Assembly: GCA_918807975.1 (NCBI GenBank)
Contig: OU964918.1
Span: 22,614,477 to 22,678,476, forward strand
Origin: Aplidium turbinatum
Lineage: Eukaryota > Chordata > Ascidiacea > Aplousobranchia > Polyclinidae
DNA: 64,000 nt
Reading direction: 5' to 3'
Made by a program: the position numbers and the translations under genes. Below, piece by piece: positions 33,641 to 44,022 of the stretch (its first letter is position 1; every line of letters starts with the position of its first letter). The notes under the pieces are model-generated. The model was not told the origin of the DNA, made no database searches, and saw only the letters and a list, made by a program, of their open reading frames with translations.

Positions 33641-34349
33641 AGAATTGTTGATTAACAACATTTTGCAGTACTAAGCTAATTATTTTCATAATAGGCTACC
33701 AGAAAAAGTTATTAAATTTATATATAAAATTTTTCCAATTTATTATAAATTGAATTGGCAGACAGACTTATTTTGCCAACAAAAACTTGCATAAAGGAAC
33801 ACTGCTCGTGAAACCCAATAACGGTGAAACACACACTAGTATTTACAGGACATTTACAAACTTAACATAAGCAACCCTATGCTCACAGACATTTTCGAGA
33901 TTCAAAAACAGACGTTTTAATCAACCACTGGGACAGCGTGGCTGGACAATGGACATCGCATTGGAATGACTTTAAGTGACCCTTACCTAGAACTACAATC
34001 TGATTGGTCAGTCGGTGGAATCGTATGCAAAACGAAAATATGCTTCCCAGAAATTATTTTTTGCCTTCATGCTGTTTAACTCCTCAAGAAAAGTATTTTT
34101 GGTTATACTTGTGCGCTGATACCTTCCGCGGGTCGCACATAACAGCGTGGCGGGCCGCTAGTTGGTGACCCCTGCTCTATCTCATTAGTCAATTTAGTTC
34201 TTTGATCGGTTGTGCGGGAAGTTGCGGATCAATGACTAATTTAAGGCGTGTCATAATGAGCCACTGAATGGTTTTGAACTGCGGCCAATGAGGGGGTTGA
34301 ACGTCTTCCATGCCTTCCTGCTGGAGTGGGTAAAGTCGATTGATTGAAC

Positions 34350-35375
34350 TGATTGATTGATTGTTGTGGTTTGTTTTATGTCGCTTTACAACATCTAAGG
34401 TCTTTTAGCGACAGTCATTATTATAATACCTATTTAGCACAGTTAGAACACAACAGGGCGTAGTGAAGGGTGCAATACGACACAACACAACATAATCCGA
34501 TACAGTAGTTTAAACACATCATTAGTGGAAACAAAATTCTTGTAAGAGGTTAGGCCCACGAAAGTCAGGCACTTCTTTCGAATTGCACGCTTGGTGTTAC
34601 AAACTGAAACAAAATAATGAAAGCCCAGCCAGCAAATCAATCGCCTTCCACACCGAATCAATGTCTGTAGACGCTGAATCAATGTAAAAAGCGATCGATC
34701 TCTGGCTGGGAGCAGGCACGACATGGGTGCACTGCAGTATAACATGGATGATTACAGTGATTAAAATAATAATTTAAATGAGCTTATTGCAGGAGTTTAT
34801 AAAAGCCAGCAGATGTGTAATAGTTGGACAATTTTCAGCAAAATTTTTCACCGATATGTTTATTCCATACGTGCTCAGATTTTGTTCAAGACACTTCCTT
34901 TGAGTTGCATATTTACTGCAATGAAATAGAAAATGATTCACCGTCTCAGGGGTCATACATGTGTCGCATAGTCCAGAAGTGTGGCATCCGATCTTGAAGA
35001 GGTGTTGGTTTAATCGGCAGTGACCGGTGATGAGTCTAAAGACGGTTGGATGGTCAGGTTCTTTGTTGGTTCCTGCAATTCCCAAGTGGGAATGAATTTG
35101 TGACAAACCACATGGGGGACTGTCTTCTCAGCTACCAAAGAGAAGTATTGCAAAGGGCTCAGTAGGATACGTTGATACTGGCAGAGGCAGGATGAAGAAG
35201 TTTGTTTATCTCTTTATCAACCTGTTGTGTAAACCTTTCCCAGTTTCCACCTTTTAATTGTTGGATTTGTAGGGATAGGTTCGATGGCGTTTGCTGGAGT
35301 GATCCATGATGGCTAGGGCAACTTTTTATTGCAGTAAAATCGTGAGAAATTTGCACTTAATTTTAACATTGTAAA
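34350..35375 (-). pseudogene. LINE 3' end with RNase H-like and Cys/His tail
   Basis: The minus-strand frame 34774-35106 reads DHPTVFRLITGHCRLNQHLF, KIGCHTSGLCDTCMTPETVN and HFLFHCSKY. This RLRTGH..LN.HL...G...S..C..C...ET..H.L..C pattern is the conserved C-terminal end of LINE ORF2 proteins that carry RNase H. Upstream pieces (35159-35356) continue with probable RNase H sequence in other frames. The 3' end carries a short AATC repeat (about 34349-34370). The 3' untranslated part contains the small palindromic repeat at 34625-34712. Broken. Confidence 0.7.
34625..34712. repeat. Small palindromic repeat (ACATTGATTCAACGTC type)
   Basis: CCCAGCCAGCAAATCAATCG and CGATCGATCTCTGGCTGGG form the outer arms. 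GAATCAATGTCTGTAGACGC and TGAATCAATGTAAAAAGC form the core. Homologous to 19262-19352 and 44524-44617. Confidence 0.65.
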
Positions 35376-35399
35376 AGACATTAACAACACGCAAAATTA

Positions 35400-35862
35400 A
35401 CTCCAACACTCGAAAACGAATTATGAAATGCTATATATGGACTACGTTAGTACGTTACTTTACAATGCAGAAACATGGACACTATCATCACAAATGGTTA
35501 AACGACTTGAGGCATTTGAAACGTGGATTTATAGAAGAATGCTTAAAATTTAATGGAAGGATAAAATCACAAACAAAGATGTACTATCCAGAATACAGAC
35601 CAACATGGAAATTCTACAAACAATTAAATCAAGAAAATTGAAATATTTTGGCCACATGATTCGCAATAATTCTATTCAAAGGCAACTACTAGAAGGAAAA
35701 ATGAACGGCAAACGAAATAGGGATAGACCACCAAGAATTTGGACTAATGATATTGAAGACTGGTCAGGACTTAATTACAAAACTGCAGTAAAAGAATCTC
35801 ACAACAGAGAAACTTGGCGTCTCATTGCCTCCAACCCTCGACGAGAGGAAGGAACTTAATGA
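35400..35862 (+). pseudogene. 3' end of another LINE ORF
   Basis: Plus-strand pieces in two frames read CYIWTTLLYNAETW-like, EAFETWIYRRMLKI, RIQTNMEILQTIKSRKLKYF and GHMIRNNSIQRQLLEGKMNG, then RPPRIWTNDIEDWSGLNY and ending NPRREEGT-stop. The YNAETW, RLEAFE.W..RRML, TIK.RKL.YFGH..R and GKR.RGRP...W motifs identify the C-terminal end of an endonuclease-reverse-transcriptase LINE (RTE-like or related). There is at least one frame change near 35600. The last ORF stretch is intact to its stop, followed by TGATGATGAG. Confidence 0.75.
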
Positions 35863-36687
35863 TGATGAGCAGTAAAAAGTTGCATTTATGCACAAGTATT
35901 TTAAAATTATATTGCAAAATAATGAATGCACTTTTATAAACACACAGTTTCACCGACTTAGCTATCTCAACAAAACTTGACCTCGAAAGACTAGACACAA
36001 CCTGTTTCCGTTTGTACTGGCTTGGCCAAAAGCCAAATCATACTTCCACTTCTAATTTAGATCGGGCGCTGTTGTGCTTTGCTGGGATTGTTGAACTTCT
36101 AGCTTCCAAGCCAACTGTTTCATCATAGATAACACTGGTCAACACACATTTTGGTGCCAAGAAAGTGGTTAGTTAGTGGTCAGGGTTAGTTGTAAGTGGT
36201 CAGGGTTAGTTGTAGCAAGTGCACCATCTTCCGGAGCGGAAGCTGTTAGGCTGGGTTTAGCTCCAGAAACATGAGAATAGAGGTTTGCTGAAGTTTATTG
36301 AGAGGTGGTTTGTACAGATTAATTACATTTGTACCATTGATTTCCATTGCTAACCACTCCGTGCTGACCATTCCTTCACAATAACTTGAATTTATCAATT
36401 TAGTGCGGTATCTTACTTTCTGCTTCTTTGATTAGTATTGATTGCGCTACGCATCTATTTCTATATTTGGTAAATTCAAATGATTGAAAAGTTGATTTGC
36501 AAAGTTTTAGTTTAAAATTTTGTATTGAGCTGCTTAACGGTGCGTCTACAGGAGAAAGTGTTCTTGCTTAAGGTGACAATACTAGTGCTAGCAATACTTT
36601 TTGATGGTGCGGATAAATAAATCCAAATCAAACATGATGTTGTTACATCCCCAACAAGTTACATATTTTTGAAAAGGTCTTGAAATG
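35863..36687. other. Intronic DNA with a short tandem repeat
   Basis: A 20-bp unit AGTGGTCAGGGTTAGTTGTA occurs twice in tandem at 36175-36214. No gene is seen in the rest. Confidence 0.5.
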
Positions 36688-37324
36688 CTCTATAACAGGG
36701 GTTCCCAAACTTTCTGTTCATCGGTACCCTTTGGTCAATTTATAGATTCGCTCGTGTACCCCCAAAATTGTCTCATATTTTTGGCTTTAGAAAGTTTAGA
36801 TATTGCAACAAATTAACAGTAGAGCTGCATTAGAAGACTGCATTCATGATATTTTGTACCAATCAAAGCACACAAAGTTATTCATAACAATGCAATCCAA
36901 GGTTAAACAAACACTACAATCAATCAAACAAACAATATATCGGCTGAATAAGCCCAGCAATCCTAGCTAATGTGATGGATGAGCCTGCTTTTTAGCAACA
37001 AGCTCATTAATACGAGGTGAAACATTAGCAACAGCACAACAAAGATCATGTTCAGGTGTTTTGAGCTGTGATCTGTTTTTTTGATTTGATTCCAAGCAAC
37101 ACTGAAAATGTTGACTCACACAACCATGTTGATGGAAACAACCAGTGTTGGATTTCCAGAAGATTAGCTTCCGGAACGTTAGTTTTTTACTTTCCAAATG
37201 CGCTATGCAAATATTCGTATTTTAGTGAAACAATAACACAAAAAAATAACTTACAAGTTACAGCATACAATTTTTTAAGACATTTATCGTATTCAAAACC
37301 GTAAAACCTCTGGTGACTTCGGGT

Positions 37325-38660
37325 CTCTATTGCCGGGTTACGTCTCTGGCGCAACCAGGATCAATATACTTGGCTGGTTAAAACTTTTTCAGTGGAGGAC
37401 CGACCATTCGTATAAAGAGTAAACTTGAAACAGTTACATAGTGTGTCGAGAAGCACAGTCAGATGTCAACATGAGGTTCATTTATGAAAATACGCGTTCA
37501 CACTCGCTCGATGAAATTGGAAGGGATTTTAGTGATTTAAGTGATTTATCAAGTGATATGAAGTGATTTATCAAATTTTGAAGACTCTGGGATCTTCTTT
37601 TCTTGGTTATATATTCACGAAGTCCTCTCACAGCTTTGCGTTCATCTAAGCGCAATCTCTTTGCCACTTCAATGATTTCATTTTCTTTGTATGTCATTAC
37701 TGTGTCCTCCGGCCAAGTAGTTGAATCAACTATTTTGCAGGCGTTAATAAATGGTAAGTCTGTTGAATTCACCAAGCAATCTTGGATGGAATTTCTTAAG
37801 TGATGATAGAAGATGCGAGAATGATTAGCGGGCATTTTCTGTAATTGTTTACATGCAATTCCACATCTTTTAACTCTAAGTTTGCTTCAGCATCGTTGGC
37901 AATGCGATAATGTCGTCCGGGTTCGTTCCTACGTGTTTCAAATAATTTTGCAAGATTATTAATTTTGTTATCTACATCCCAAATAGTACATGCTCTGTTT
38001 TGCAGTTCGAGGCTTAGGCTACTTCGGATAATTCTTTCGAGGATTTGTATATCAAAGCCAAGTCCAACAAGAAATCCGTGGATGTTATCTTCGACAAGAG
38101 TCCTTGATATTTTGCACGTTCCAGGGAATCTCTTGTGTCGCTACTAGCTCCCTTTTTGAAATGTCCGACAAGTGCTGGAAAATCATTTCAGACGGCATTA
38201 ACTGTGCGGAAACTCGAGGCTACCCAACGTGTGTCCAGTATCCTTCCGATTTTCAACAACTCCACTTCAACAGCCACTGCACATTCACCCAATTCCCTGC
38301 TTTAGTTAGGAGAAGCGTGGTAAAGGCTATAGAACTTGTCCATAAAAGATCGAAATCGATTCACATTACTGACTGATCAGTAAGATCGATCTTACAACAC
38401 CACGAACCGATAGTTTCAATCTAAATGGTTTGTAGGCTACGATACCACACTACAATGTCTGGAAATTTACCACGAAGCAATTTTGCCACACCATTTTTGC
38501 GACCTAACATCACAGCCACGCCATCACATACAACACCAATCAAACAAGAAGATAAAAATGTTGTTGACATGCCATATGATTTTAGGCAGCTCTTCGGGGA
38601 ATCGAAGATGATATTCGCCGTAAGACTAGCGAGCTCAACAAGATTCACAAATACATTCAC
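37325..38660 (-). pseudogene. hAT transposase, middle and C-terminal part, broken
   Basis: The N-terminal visible block (38421-38660) reads STTFLSSCLIGVVCDGVAVM and LGRKNGVAKLLRGKFPDIVV, matching the hAT catalytic region (G..CDGA..M.G...G....L....P.....HC..H). After several breaks, 37482-37835 gives an NEIIEVAKRLRL... stretch and ends LPISSSECERVFS. Beyond an in-frame stop the similarity continues MNLMLTSDCASRHT (consensus SE.ERVFS.MN.I....R..L...T) to about 37330. Multiple stops make this a fossil. Confidence 0.75.
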
Positions 38661-38804
38661 AGGTTCGCTTCCGTCAAGACTGGTACGAAAATATATTAGC
38701 CTATCAGAGTGGATACGCGATTTTACGTGGTCGACTCATCAAGAATTATAGATATACTTTTACTGAACAGGGTAAAGCATAATAAGAGTATAAAATATTT
38801 GAGC

Positions 38805-38870
38805 TTCCGGAACGCCGTTCCGGACAAGTCATCTTTTTGATCGAGCTTCCGGAGCGGCGCTCCGGACCGT
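38805..38870. repeat. Pair of GC-rich palindromes
   Basis: GAGCTTCCGGAACGCCGTTC then CGG at about 38803-38825, and GAGCTTCCGGAGCGGCGCTC then CGG at about 38842-38865, share GAGCTTCCGGA and are each self-complementary (CCGGAACGCCGTTCCGG and CCGGAGCGGCGCTCCGG). A related CTTCCGGAGCGGAAG occurs near 36226. Confidence 0.6.
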
Positions 38871-38879
38871 TCCGGCTGA

Positions 38880-39168
38880 AATCCAGCCCTGGAAACAACA
38901 TTGAACAACAATGCATGAATAGCAGGTTCCGCAATCTTTTGTACGACTTGCACATCGTAAACCAAAAATCACTTAAATTTCTCTCAGAATACACATCGCG
39001 TGCAAAGCCATCATGTTGCAGTTCAATCAGTTCCTCTTGCATCCCTGTCTCAGCCTGCAGTGTCTGAGCTATGGTCTGAGCGTTCGCGATGAAAGGATTC
39101 CTAAGATATGCAACTTCGACTTCACCAAGACTTGGAAAATAGCCGTCAATTTCCTTTTCCAACTTCAT
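38880..39168 (-). pseudogene. ZBED5-like hAT transposase fragment
   Basis: The minus strand reads EVEVAYLRNPFIANAQTIAQ, MQEELIELQHDGFARDVYSE and LSDFWFTMCKSYKRL. The pattern W...V.NPF...........QEEL.EL..D...K..F.....FW......YP.L is the C-terminal part of the ZBED5/FAM200/SCAND3-type hAT branch. It is followed directly by two GC palindromes, so the tail is disrupted. Confidence 0.65.
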
Positions 39169-39286
39169 AAGATAAAAAATATTTTAAGACAGATTAGAAG
39201 TTGTGGAAAGAATATCTTTATACTTAATCTAATGTACCCCTTGAAAAGTCGAAATGTACCCCAGTTTGGGAACTCCTGCTCTATAA

Positions 39287-40577
39287 GATAGAAACAAAAA
39301 TTTAATAAAATAATAACAAACAAGCTAGTCAGTTAGCTTTGAAGCTAAACAAAAAAATTAAAGCAAAAATATTTGAAACCTAAAAACATAAATGAGGTGC
39401 ACCCTATCAAGTTGAAACTATTTTACAATTGCCCTATTAACAAAAAAGATAATGGGAGGATTTTTTCCTAACTGATCAATGAACAAAAATATTGTGTCAC
39501 AAAGTATACCACTTCAAAACAAGGTATTTTTATTTTCTTTTTTTTTCATTAAAGTTGTATTAGTTTGAATTTCAAAAAACTTTTCCATTATTTGAATGCT
39601 CATGCTGCTGTGAACATCTCCTGAAAATTTGAAGCAGATTGGACAAGAAATGAAGAAGTAGATACATTTTTGCTAAAAAAAACAATATTTTGAAAAAACG
39701 CCATTGCATAAAGTTAGCAACATCATAACAAAAAATTTTCTCCTGAAATCTGCCACCTCGAAGTCTTCCATTGCATCTTCCTACTGCTAAGAGTGCTAAG
39801 AATGCCAACATTCAGCTCAAGTTAACATCTCTGACAAAGTTTGCAAAACTGATAAATCTCTAATCCGAATTGTATTTTAAAAATTGAATGCTAGAAGGAA
39901 CTTAGGATATTTATCACAAGTCAATTCCAGTTCAAAAATGCCAAATTATACATTTTTTAGAGTTCTGCAAGTGGTACTGAGGGTAAGAAAAACTAGTGTT
40001 TTTGCACAAATGCGTTTGAGATTCAGTAAAATTTTTACATATTCAAAATCTTCATTAAATTTCCTATCATTTAGAGTTAAAAACAAAAATTCAATTTTTT
40101 TTATCACTAGTATTGTCGCCTTACTTACTATTGCTATTGTCGCCTTACTACTATTGTCGCCTTACTGCTATTGTCGCCTTACTAAATCAATGTTTTTGTT
40201 TGAATCGACAGTTGCACCTGGTAGTAATGGGAGTTGCTTGTGTCCAGTTTACTGTGTTGTTTTGTTTTTGTTGCTATGCTTGCAGAAGCCCTGGTATTCT
40301 TATCTCAGGGTGTTCCTGAATGACTTTAATCCAGAACACCGACGGTTATGTTCCATTGAATCTGGTTTTAAGGTTGCGTCGTTTGCAGTTATCTAGCAGT
40401 TGATCTTTTTGCGCAGACTTTCTGAAAAGTCTCGGGTTAGGGTGTGCCTCATTTATTGACATAGGAGTTGTAGATTCAATTCCATTTACTATATCAATTT
40501 GAACCAATGAAATCTTTCTTTTACGCCCCACATCAAAGTAATGTGAATATTCTGTGATCGTGTACTTTATTTTTCAG
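39287..40577 (+). other. End of the 28.5-kb SRCAP intron
   Basis: No gene supported. A frame of 170 codons at 39884-40396 has no recognisable motif and overlaps a minisatellite, so it is treated as chance. Confidence 0.5.
40111..40184. repeat. Minisatellite, TATTGTCGCCTTACTAC units
   Basis: TATTGTCGCCTTACT starts at 40111, 40135, 40152 and 40169. The last three units have a 17-bp period. Four units in all. Confidence 0.85.
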
Positions 40578-40718
40578 TTAGTTCGCATGGTTTTAAGTCA
40601 CCACAAAGATGAAAAAGAACGGGAAAAACGAGCAGAGCGTGAAGAACGACAAAAGTTGAGGAGAATTGCTTCCAATATTTGTAGAAAAGTCAAGGTCTTT
40701 TGGTCAGACATAGAAAAG
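40578..40718 (+). CDS. SRCAP: SRCAP/Domino-type remodeller, exon b (HSA domain core)
   Basis: The acceptor TTTTTCAG ends at 40577 and the donor GTGAGT begins at 40719. The 47 codons in phase 0 read LVRMVLSHHKDEKEREKRAE, then REERQKLRRIASNICRKVKV and FWSDIEK. This is the central, highly basic helical part of the HSA domain. I recall VVRMVIRHHEEQRQKEERAR, then REEQAKLRRIAS...V..FW..VEK in vertebrate SRCAP. The start is fixed by the splice site rather than by a Met. It joins exactly to exons a and c. Confidence 0.95.
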
Positions 40719-41924
40719 GTGAGTCATTGGAATCACTGCAGTTAATAAACTGCTGTGTTGTTACTGCTTCAGTTGTAATTCTATTTAAGTTTTTTACCTT
40801 AAATCAGTGGTACTTTAGCTTTCTTTTACTGGCACCATTTTGAAATCAACAACCAGCAGCCTCTTTCATCCCTTTAATAACTCAAAAGTGATGTGTTTAC
40901 ATGTGTAAATAACAAAATCATTATTTCTTCAATCTTTTTTCATTCACATAACTGACAATGAAATAACAGCTTATGATGCTTTCCTCATACGGGTGTTCTT
41001 GAAAATTGTGTTTTTTTTTTCTTGTTGTTTTGTGTCTAAATAGAGACTTTGATATTCTATTGATCTATTCTGCATGCCATCGGTCTTGAGATTTGATCGA
41101 GACAAAGTCTGCCAACCACAGATCTTCTCCAACGTAGTCTAGCCAATGCTTAGGACTTTCTCAGGGTTATTCCCAAGAGCGTTAAAGCAGTGCTCTTTAG
41201 CCTTTTTTGTAGCGAAATCATTTTTATAATTTTTCAAAAACTTTGTATACCAGTACCAGTACCTCACAAACAGAAATGTTCATTTGCGCTAAAAAAAATC
41301 CAAAAATGAAACTAGCGTTATATGGCTCGTTACATTATAAACAAATCAATGGATTAAACTTGTTTGTGCAAGGTACTACAATCAATCACAAAAAGGCAAA
41401 AAAGACACAGAGTAAACACTACTTCAAGTTAGTAGTGTCAAAAATAGATTTTGAATCATTTGGACAGTGGATTTGAGATCTTCCCTAGTGTTAAAATGCC
41501 AGCAGGAGCAGATTTAGAAAAAATTTTTGGAAGGTACTGCAGTTTCATGGGAATCAAAATTTTAAGAGAAAATAAACCACATGAAAAGTGGAAATCTTAA
41601 AAAGCAAACTGATCGGCAAGAAATCTGGGCAGCAACCTTGACATATTCATCTTGTTTTGGAAGCTTTTTTAGGTATTTTGTGGCACTGTTTTATTTATTT
41701 TTCTATATACCTTTTAATACATATTAATTTATACATATATAATTTATCTTATGCCGATTGAGCACTTTACTGGGGGCACCTTGCTATGCATTGCGCAAAG
41801 CTCACTGCTTGCAGTTTGAGCACTTTTGCAAGGTTGGCAGTAGTACTATTCTTGGTGCTTACGTACCACGAATAGGAAAATGTCACATGGAGGTATATAC
41901 CTTCATGGCCATTCCAGTGTAAAC
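40719..41924 (+). other. SRCAP intron b-c, first part
   Basis: No gene. Near 41891-41908 is the perfect palindrome AGGTATATACCT extended by near-matching bases, just upstream of the ribozyme-like fold. Confidence 0.5.
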
Positions 41925-41973
41925 ACTGCACTGACGAGACCGGAAGGTCGATACGGTGTGCACTGTCTGCAGT
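41925..41973 (+). ncRNA. Type I hammerhead ribozyme fold (one core base off consensus)
   Basis: All parts occur in order: stem I 5' ACTGCA (41925-41930), core CTGACGA (41931-41937), stem II GACC-GGAA-GGTC (41938-41949), core GATA (41950-41953; consensus GAAA), stem III CGGT-GTGC-ACTG (41954-41965, one G-T pair), then TC with predicted cleavage after C41967, then stem I 3' TGCAGT (41968-41973). The 4-bp stem III is typical of hammerheads in Penelope-like elements and animal retrozymes. The A-to-T change at the third core base would be expected to weaken or abolish cleavage. Confidence 0.7.
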
Positions 41974-41992
41974 TATTAATTACATATATATT

Positions 41993-42109
41993 TTATATAA
42001 AAACAATGAAAACTATTAATACTACAAAAAGTGCTCAATGCCAAGCAAGAAGGCAAAGCAGAGCGAATTAAATCAAATATAGTTATTACTATCTGACTAT
42101 ATTTGATTT
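41993..42109. repeat. Repeat shared with 11374-11575 (inverted orientation)
   Basis: AACAATGAAAACTATTAATA and CAAAGCAGAGCGAATT, then AAATCAAATATAGTTATTAC, match the complement of 11374-11575. Here the palindrome is collapsed: the left arm is followed directly by CTATATTTGATTT, without the loop. It lies 20 bp downstream of the hammerhead fold. Confidence 0.75.
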
Positions 42110-42529
42110 ATATTTTATATATTAATTTATATATATTATATACATTTTGTATGTATTGTATATTTGACGAAATTCATCAAATTGAAACTAGATTTGTGTA
42201 GAAGTTGGAGCTAAGACTGAGAGATTTCTATCACTTTAGTTTTTAACGAAGCTTGTATAGCCTAGTGTTGTAGGTTACAATCTTTCAGTAAAATTTTAAA
42301 TCTCTTTCGAGGTGTCCCTAATTTCCCGTACACTCGTACAGCCATTTTTTGGATTAAATGGTGTCAAGTAATGCAGTAATATCATCTTGTTCAACCAAAG
42401 TTAGCAAAATTTTTGTTGACTGACCAGTGGCTGCTGTAACTTGTGTCATTTTAATTTTGTGTGAATAGCAATAGGCTGTGTTCATGTTTATCCCTTTGAA
42501 ATGTTATCGTAAAATAAGATCTTAATTAG

Positions 42530-42719
42530 GTCGTGGAATATAAACAGAGGAGCTTGCTTGATGAAAAACGTCAGAAGGCACTTGATCTTCATCTTAACTT
42601 TATCGTTGACCAAACAGCAAAATATTCTGATTGGCTTACTGAAGGACTAACTAAACCGGGAGATTCAAAATCAGTGAGTCCTTCAGTATCACGATCAAGT
42701 TCGAGAGCAGGAAGTGACG
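42530..42719 (+). CDS. SRCAP: SRCAP/Domino-type remodeller, exon c (end of HSA domain)
   Basis: The acceptor CTTAATTAG ends at 42529 and the donor GTATGT begins at 42720. Phase 0 in, phase 1 out. Translation: VVEYKQRSLLDEKRQKALDL, then HLNFIVDQTAKYSDWLTEGL, then a Ser-rich linker TKPGDSKSVSPSVSRSSSRA. The family pattern EK.....Q..LEEKRKKALDLHLDFIVGQTEKYS..L is followed closely, completing the HSA domain. The Ser-rich tail begins the less conserved region before the ATPase. Confidence 0.95.
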
Positions 42720-43472
42720 GTATGTCGTAAATAAAATATGGTTTTTAATTTCATAGAAAAACATTGATGGTATTGTTGGGTTAGCGTATAAGTTGTGATT
42801 TTACACACAATGGAAAAGTATGTATGTTATGATATTTGTTATTCAAATATTTTAATACTCCACAAAGAGGTGAATGCCTGGAACCACCAAAAGTTTGTTT
42901 TTTCTTGCTCAACTTTTTAAGCTTTAAACTGCATAAAGTTATGTCCACACGAGAAAGTAGTTTTGCTTAACCTTTCTTGCTAAAGCTAGTTTTTAAGCTC
43001 ATTTAGTCCACACTGCAATCTCAAAGAAGATTTTGCGCGCTTGAACCGCTGTCACATGAGACCAAGCATTGCAACTGTTCTTTAATAACTAGTCAGAGTG
43101 AGGTTGACGTCATAGATTGGACTTGACCAAGAAATATAGGGTGCAGTGTGTGAATTCATTCAACCAGACGAAAGACGTTTTATGCCTTTTCTGCTTCACC
43201 TTTCCTTTGATATTTTGTCACCCTAAACTTCAGAGTTTAGGTCTGGAAAATGGCAAAGCAAAATTAAAGTTGGGAAGGCGCCATTCATACATTTGACTCT
43301 GTATTTTTTGGTCGATTTCAATGTATGATGTCATGGTATTTTTGTCCAGGCGATTTACTTCTTGCAGAAGCATTCAGACACCTGAGTAAAGTTAATGGTC
43401 AGAAACAACAGGCTAATATTATCCATGCATTCAATAATATTAAAACCATCCAACTACAAATTTCTTAGTTAC
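42720..43472 (+). other. SRCAP intron c-d, first part
   Basis: No gene or element recognised. Confidence 0.5.
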
Positions 43473-43667
43473 TTGACCAGCGGGTCCACTACTATTCAGA
43501 GAATCCGATTTGGAGAATTCCCTATTCGGAGACAGCCTTTTTCGGAGAAAGCCCATTTCGGAGAATTGTAAAATCACAGCGGCATATGTCTATTGAAAGG
43601 AATTAGCTTGATTTACAATAGAGTAATGAATGATTGGATTGTTGATGTTTGTAATGTATTGATGGAT

Positions 43668-43795
43668 TGGAGGTCCACGTCTTTTAGGTGCGGATAGTTA
43701 GGCGCTGGTCAAATAGGCGCACACACTGTGGCGTCTGGATATTTAGGTGCGGAGCACTGTGGCCCGTTCATTTAGGTGCTATTCCTAGTAAAGTC
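43668..43795 (-). repeat. TTAGGTGC-reiterated repeat, copy 1
   Basis: CACGTCTTTTAGGTGCGGAT, then TTAGGCGC, ATAGGCGC, ATTTAGGTGC and CATTTAGGTGC recur over ~120 bp, interspersed with CACTGTGGCGTCTGGAT. Its complement matches 53838-53906 joined to 56089-56125. Confidence 0.7.
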
Positions 43796-44022
43796 TGCAG
43801 ATTGTATCAGCTCAGTTTTGGCAAAACCTAGTCGGGGTTTTGAAGGAAAACTAAGTTACTCTTCACTCAAGCCTATCACCCGCTTAATTATATACTACGG
43901 TATATTTTTTACTGATGTTTAGTGTAGTTATTATTTGACTGATAATATATAACTATAAGTGAACTCAGTCATGTTCAGAAACTTGAATAATTTATCAATA
44001 AAGCTTTCGCCGACGCAAACCT

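Larger units (their letters stand above)
30883..34174. mobile_element. hAT (CAGGGGTCACCAACC ends) containing a LINE
   Basis: Left CAGGGGTCACCAACCTTTTT; right CCGCTAGTTGGTGACCCCTG. Flanks CTTTATGT and CTCTATCT match at 6 of 8 bases. The non-LINE part is about 1.1 kb and non-coding. It splits LINE copy 1 and contains LINE copy 2 (31506-33640). Confidence 0.85.
27229..34345 (-). pseudogene. LINE copy 1 (reverse transcriptase), split by stacked hATs
   Basis: Minus-strand pieces of one LINE lie at 34183-34345 (IDFTHSSRKAWKTFNPLIGR, then LIDPQLPA-like), 30377-30882 (KDSFERRDKAAVILVDLTAA, then YDTVWHQGLMLKLLQKIPDK) and 27229-27449 (PACVCGEHQTTQHIINQGLV). In order they parallel the better-preserved LINE at 31506-33640. 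The three pieces are separated by hATs 27454-30368 and 30883-34174, each of which inserted into the LINE. The sequence is heavily decayed, with internal deletions. Confidence 0.75.
36696..39278 (-). mobile_element. hAT (CAGGGGTTCCCAAAC ends) with transposase remains
   Basis: Left CAGGGGTTCCCAAACTTTCT; right CCCAGTTTGGGAACTCCTG. Identical flanks CTCTATAA (36688-36695 and 39279-39286). It carries two blocks of hAT transposase sequence on the minus strand and a pair of GC-rich palindromes (38805-38870). Confidence 0.9.

Noticed and set aside
39884-40396. 170-codon open frame in the SRCAP intron
   Set aside because: No recognisable motif, low-complexity hydrophobic runs produced by the 17-bp minisatellite, and no splice or homology support.
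40719-42529. Possible extra SRCAP exon between exons b and c
   Set aside because: Exons b and c join directly in phase with the conserved HSA motif (IEK-VVEYKQ), leaving no room for another exon.
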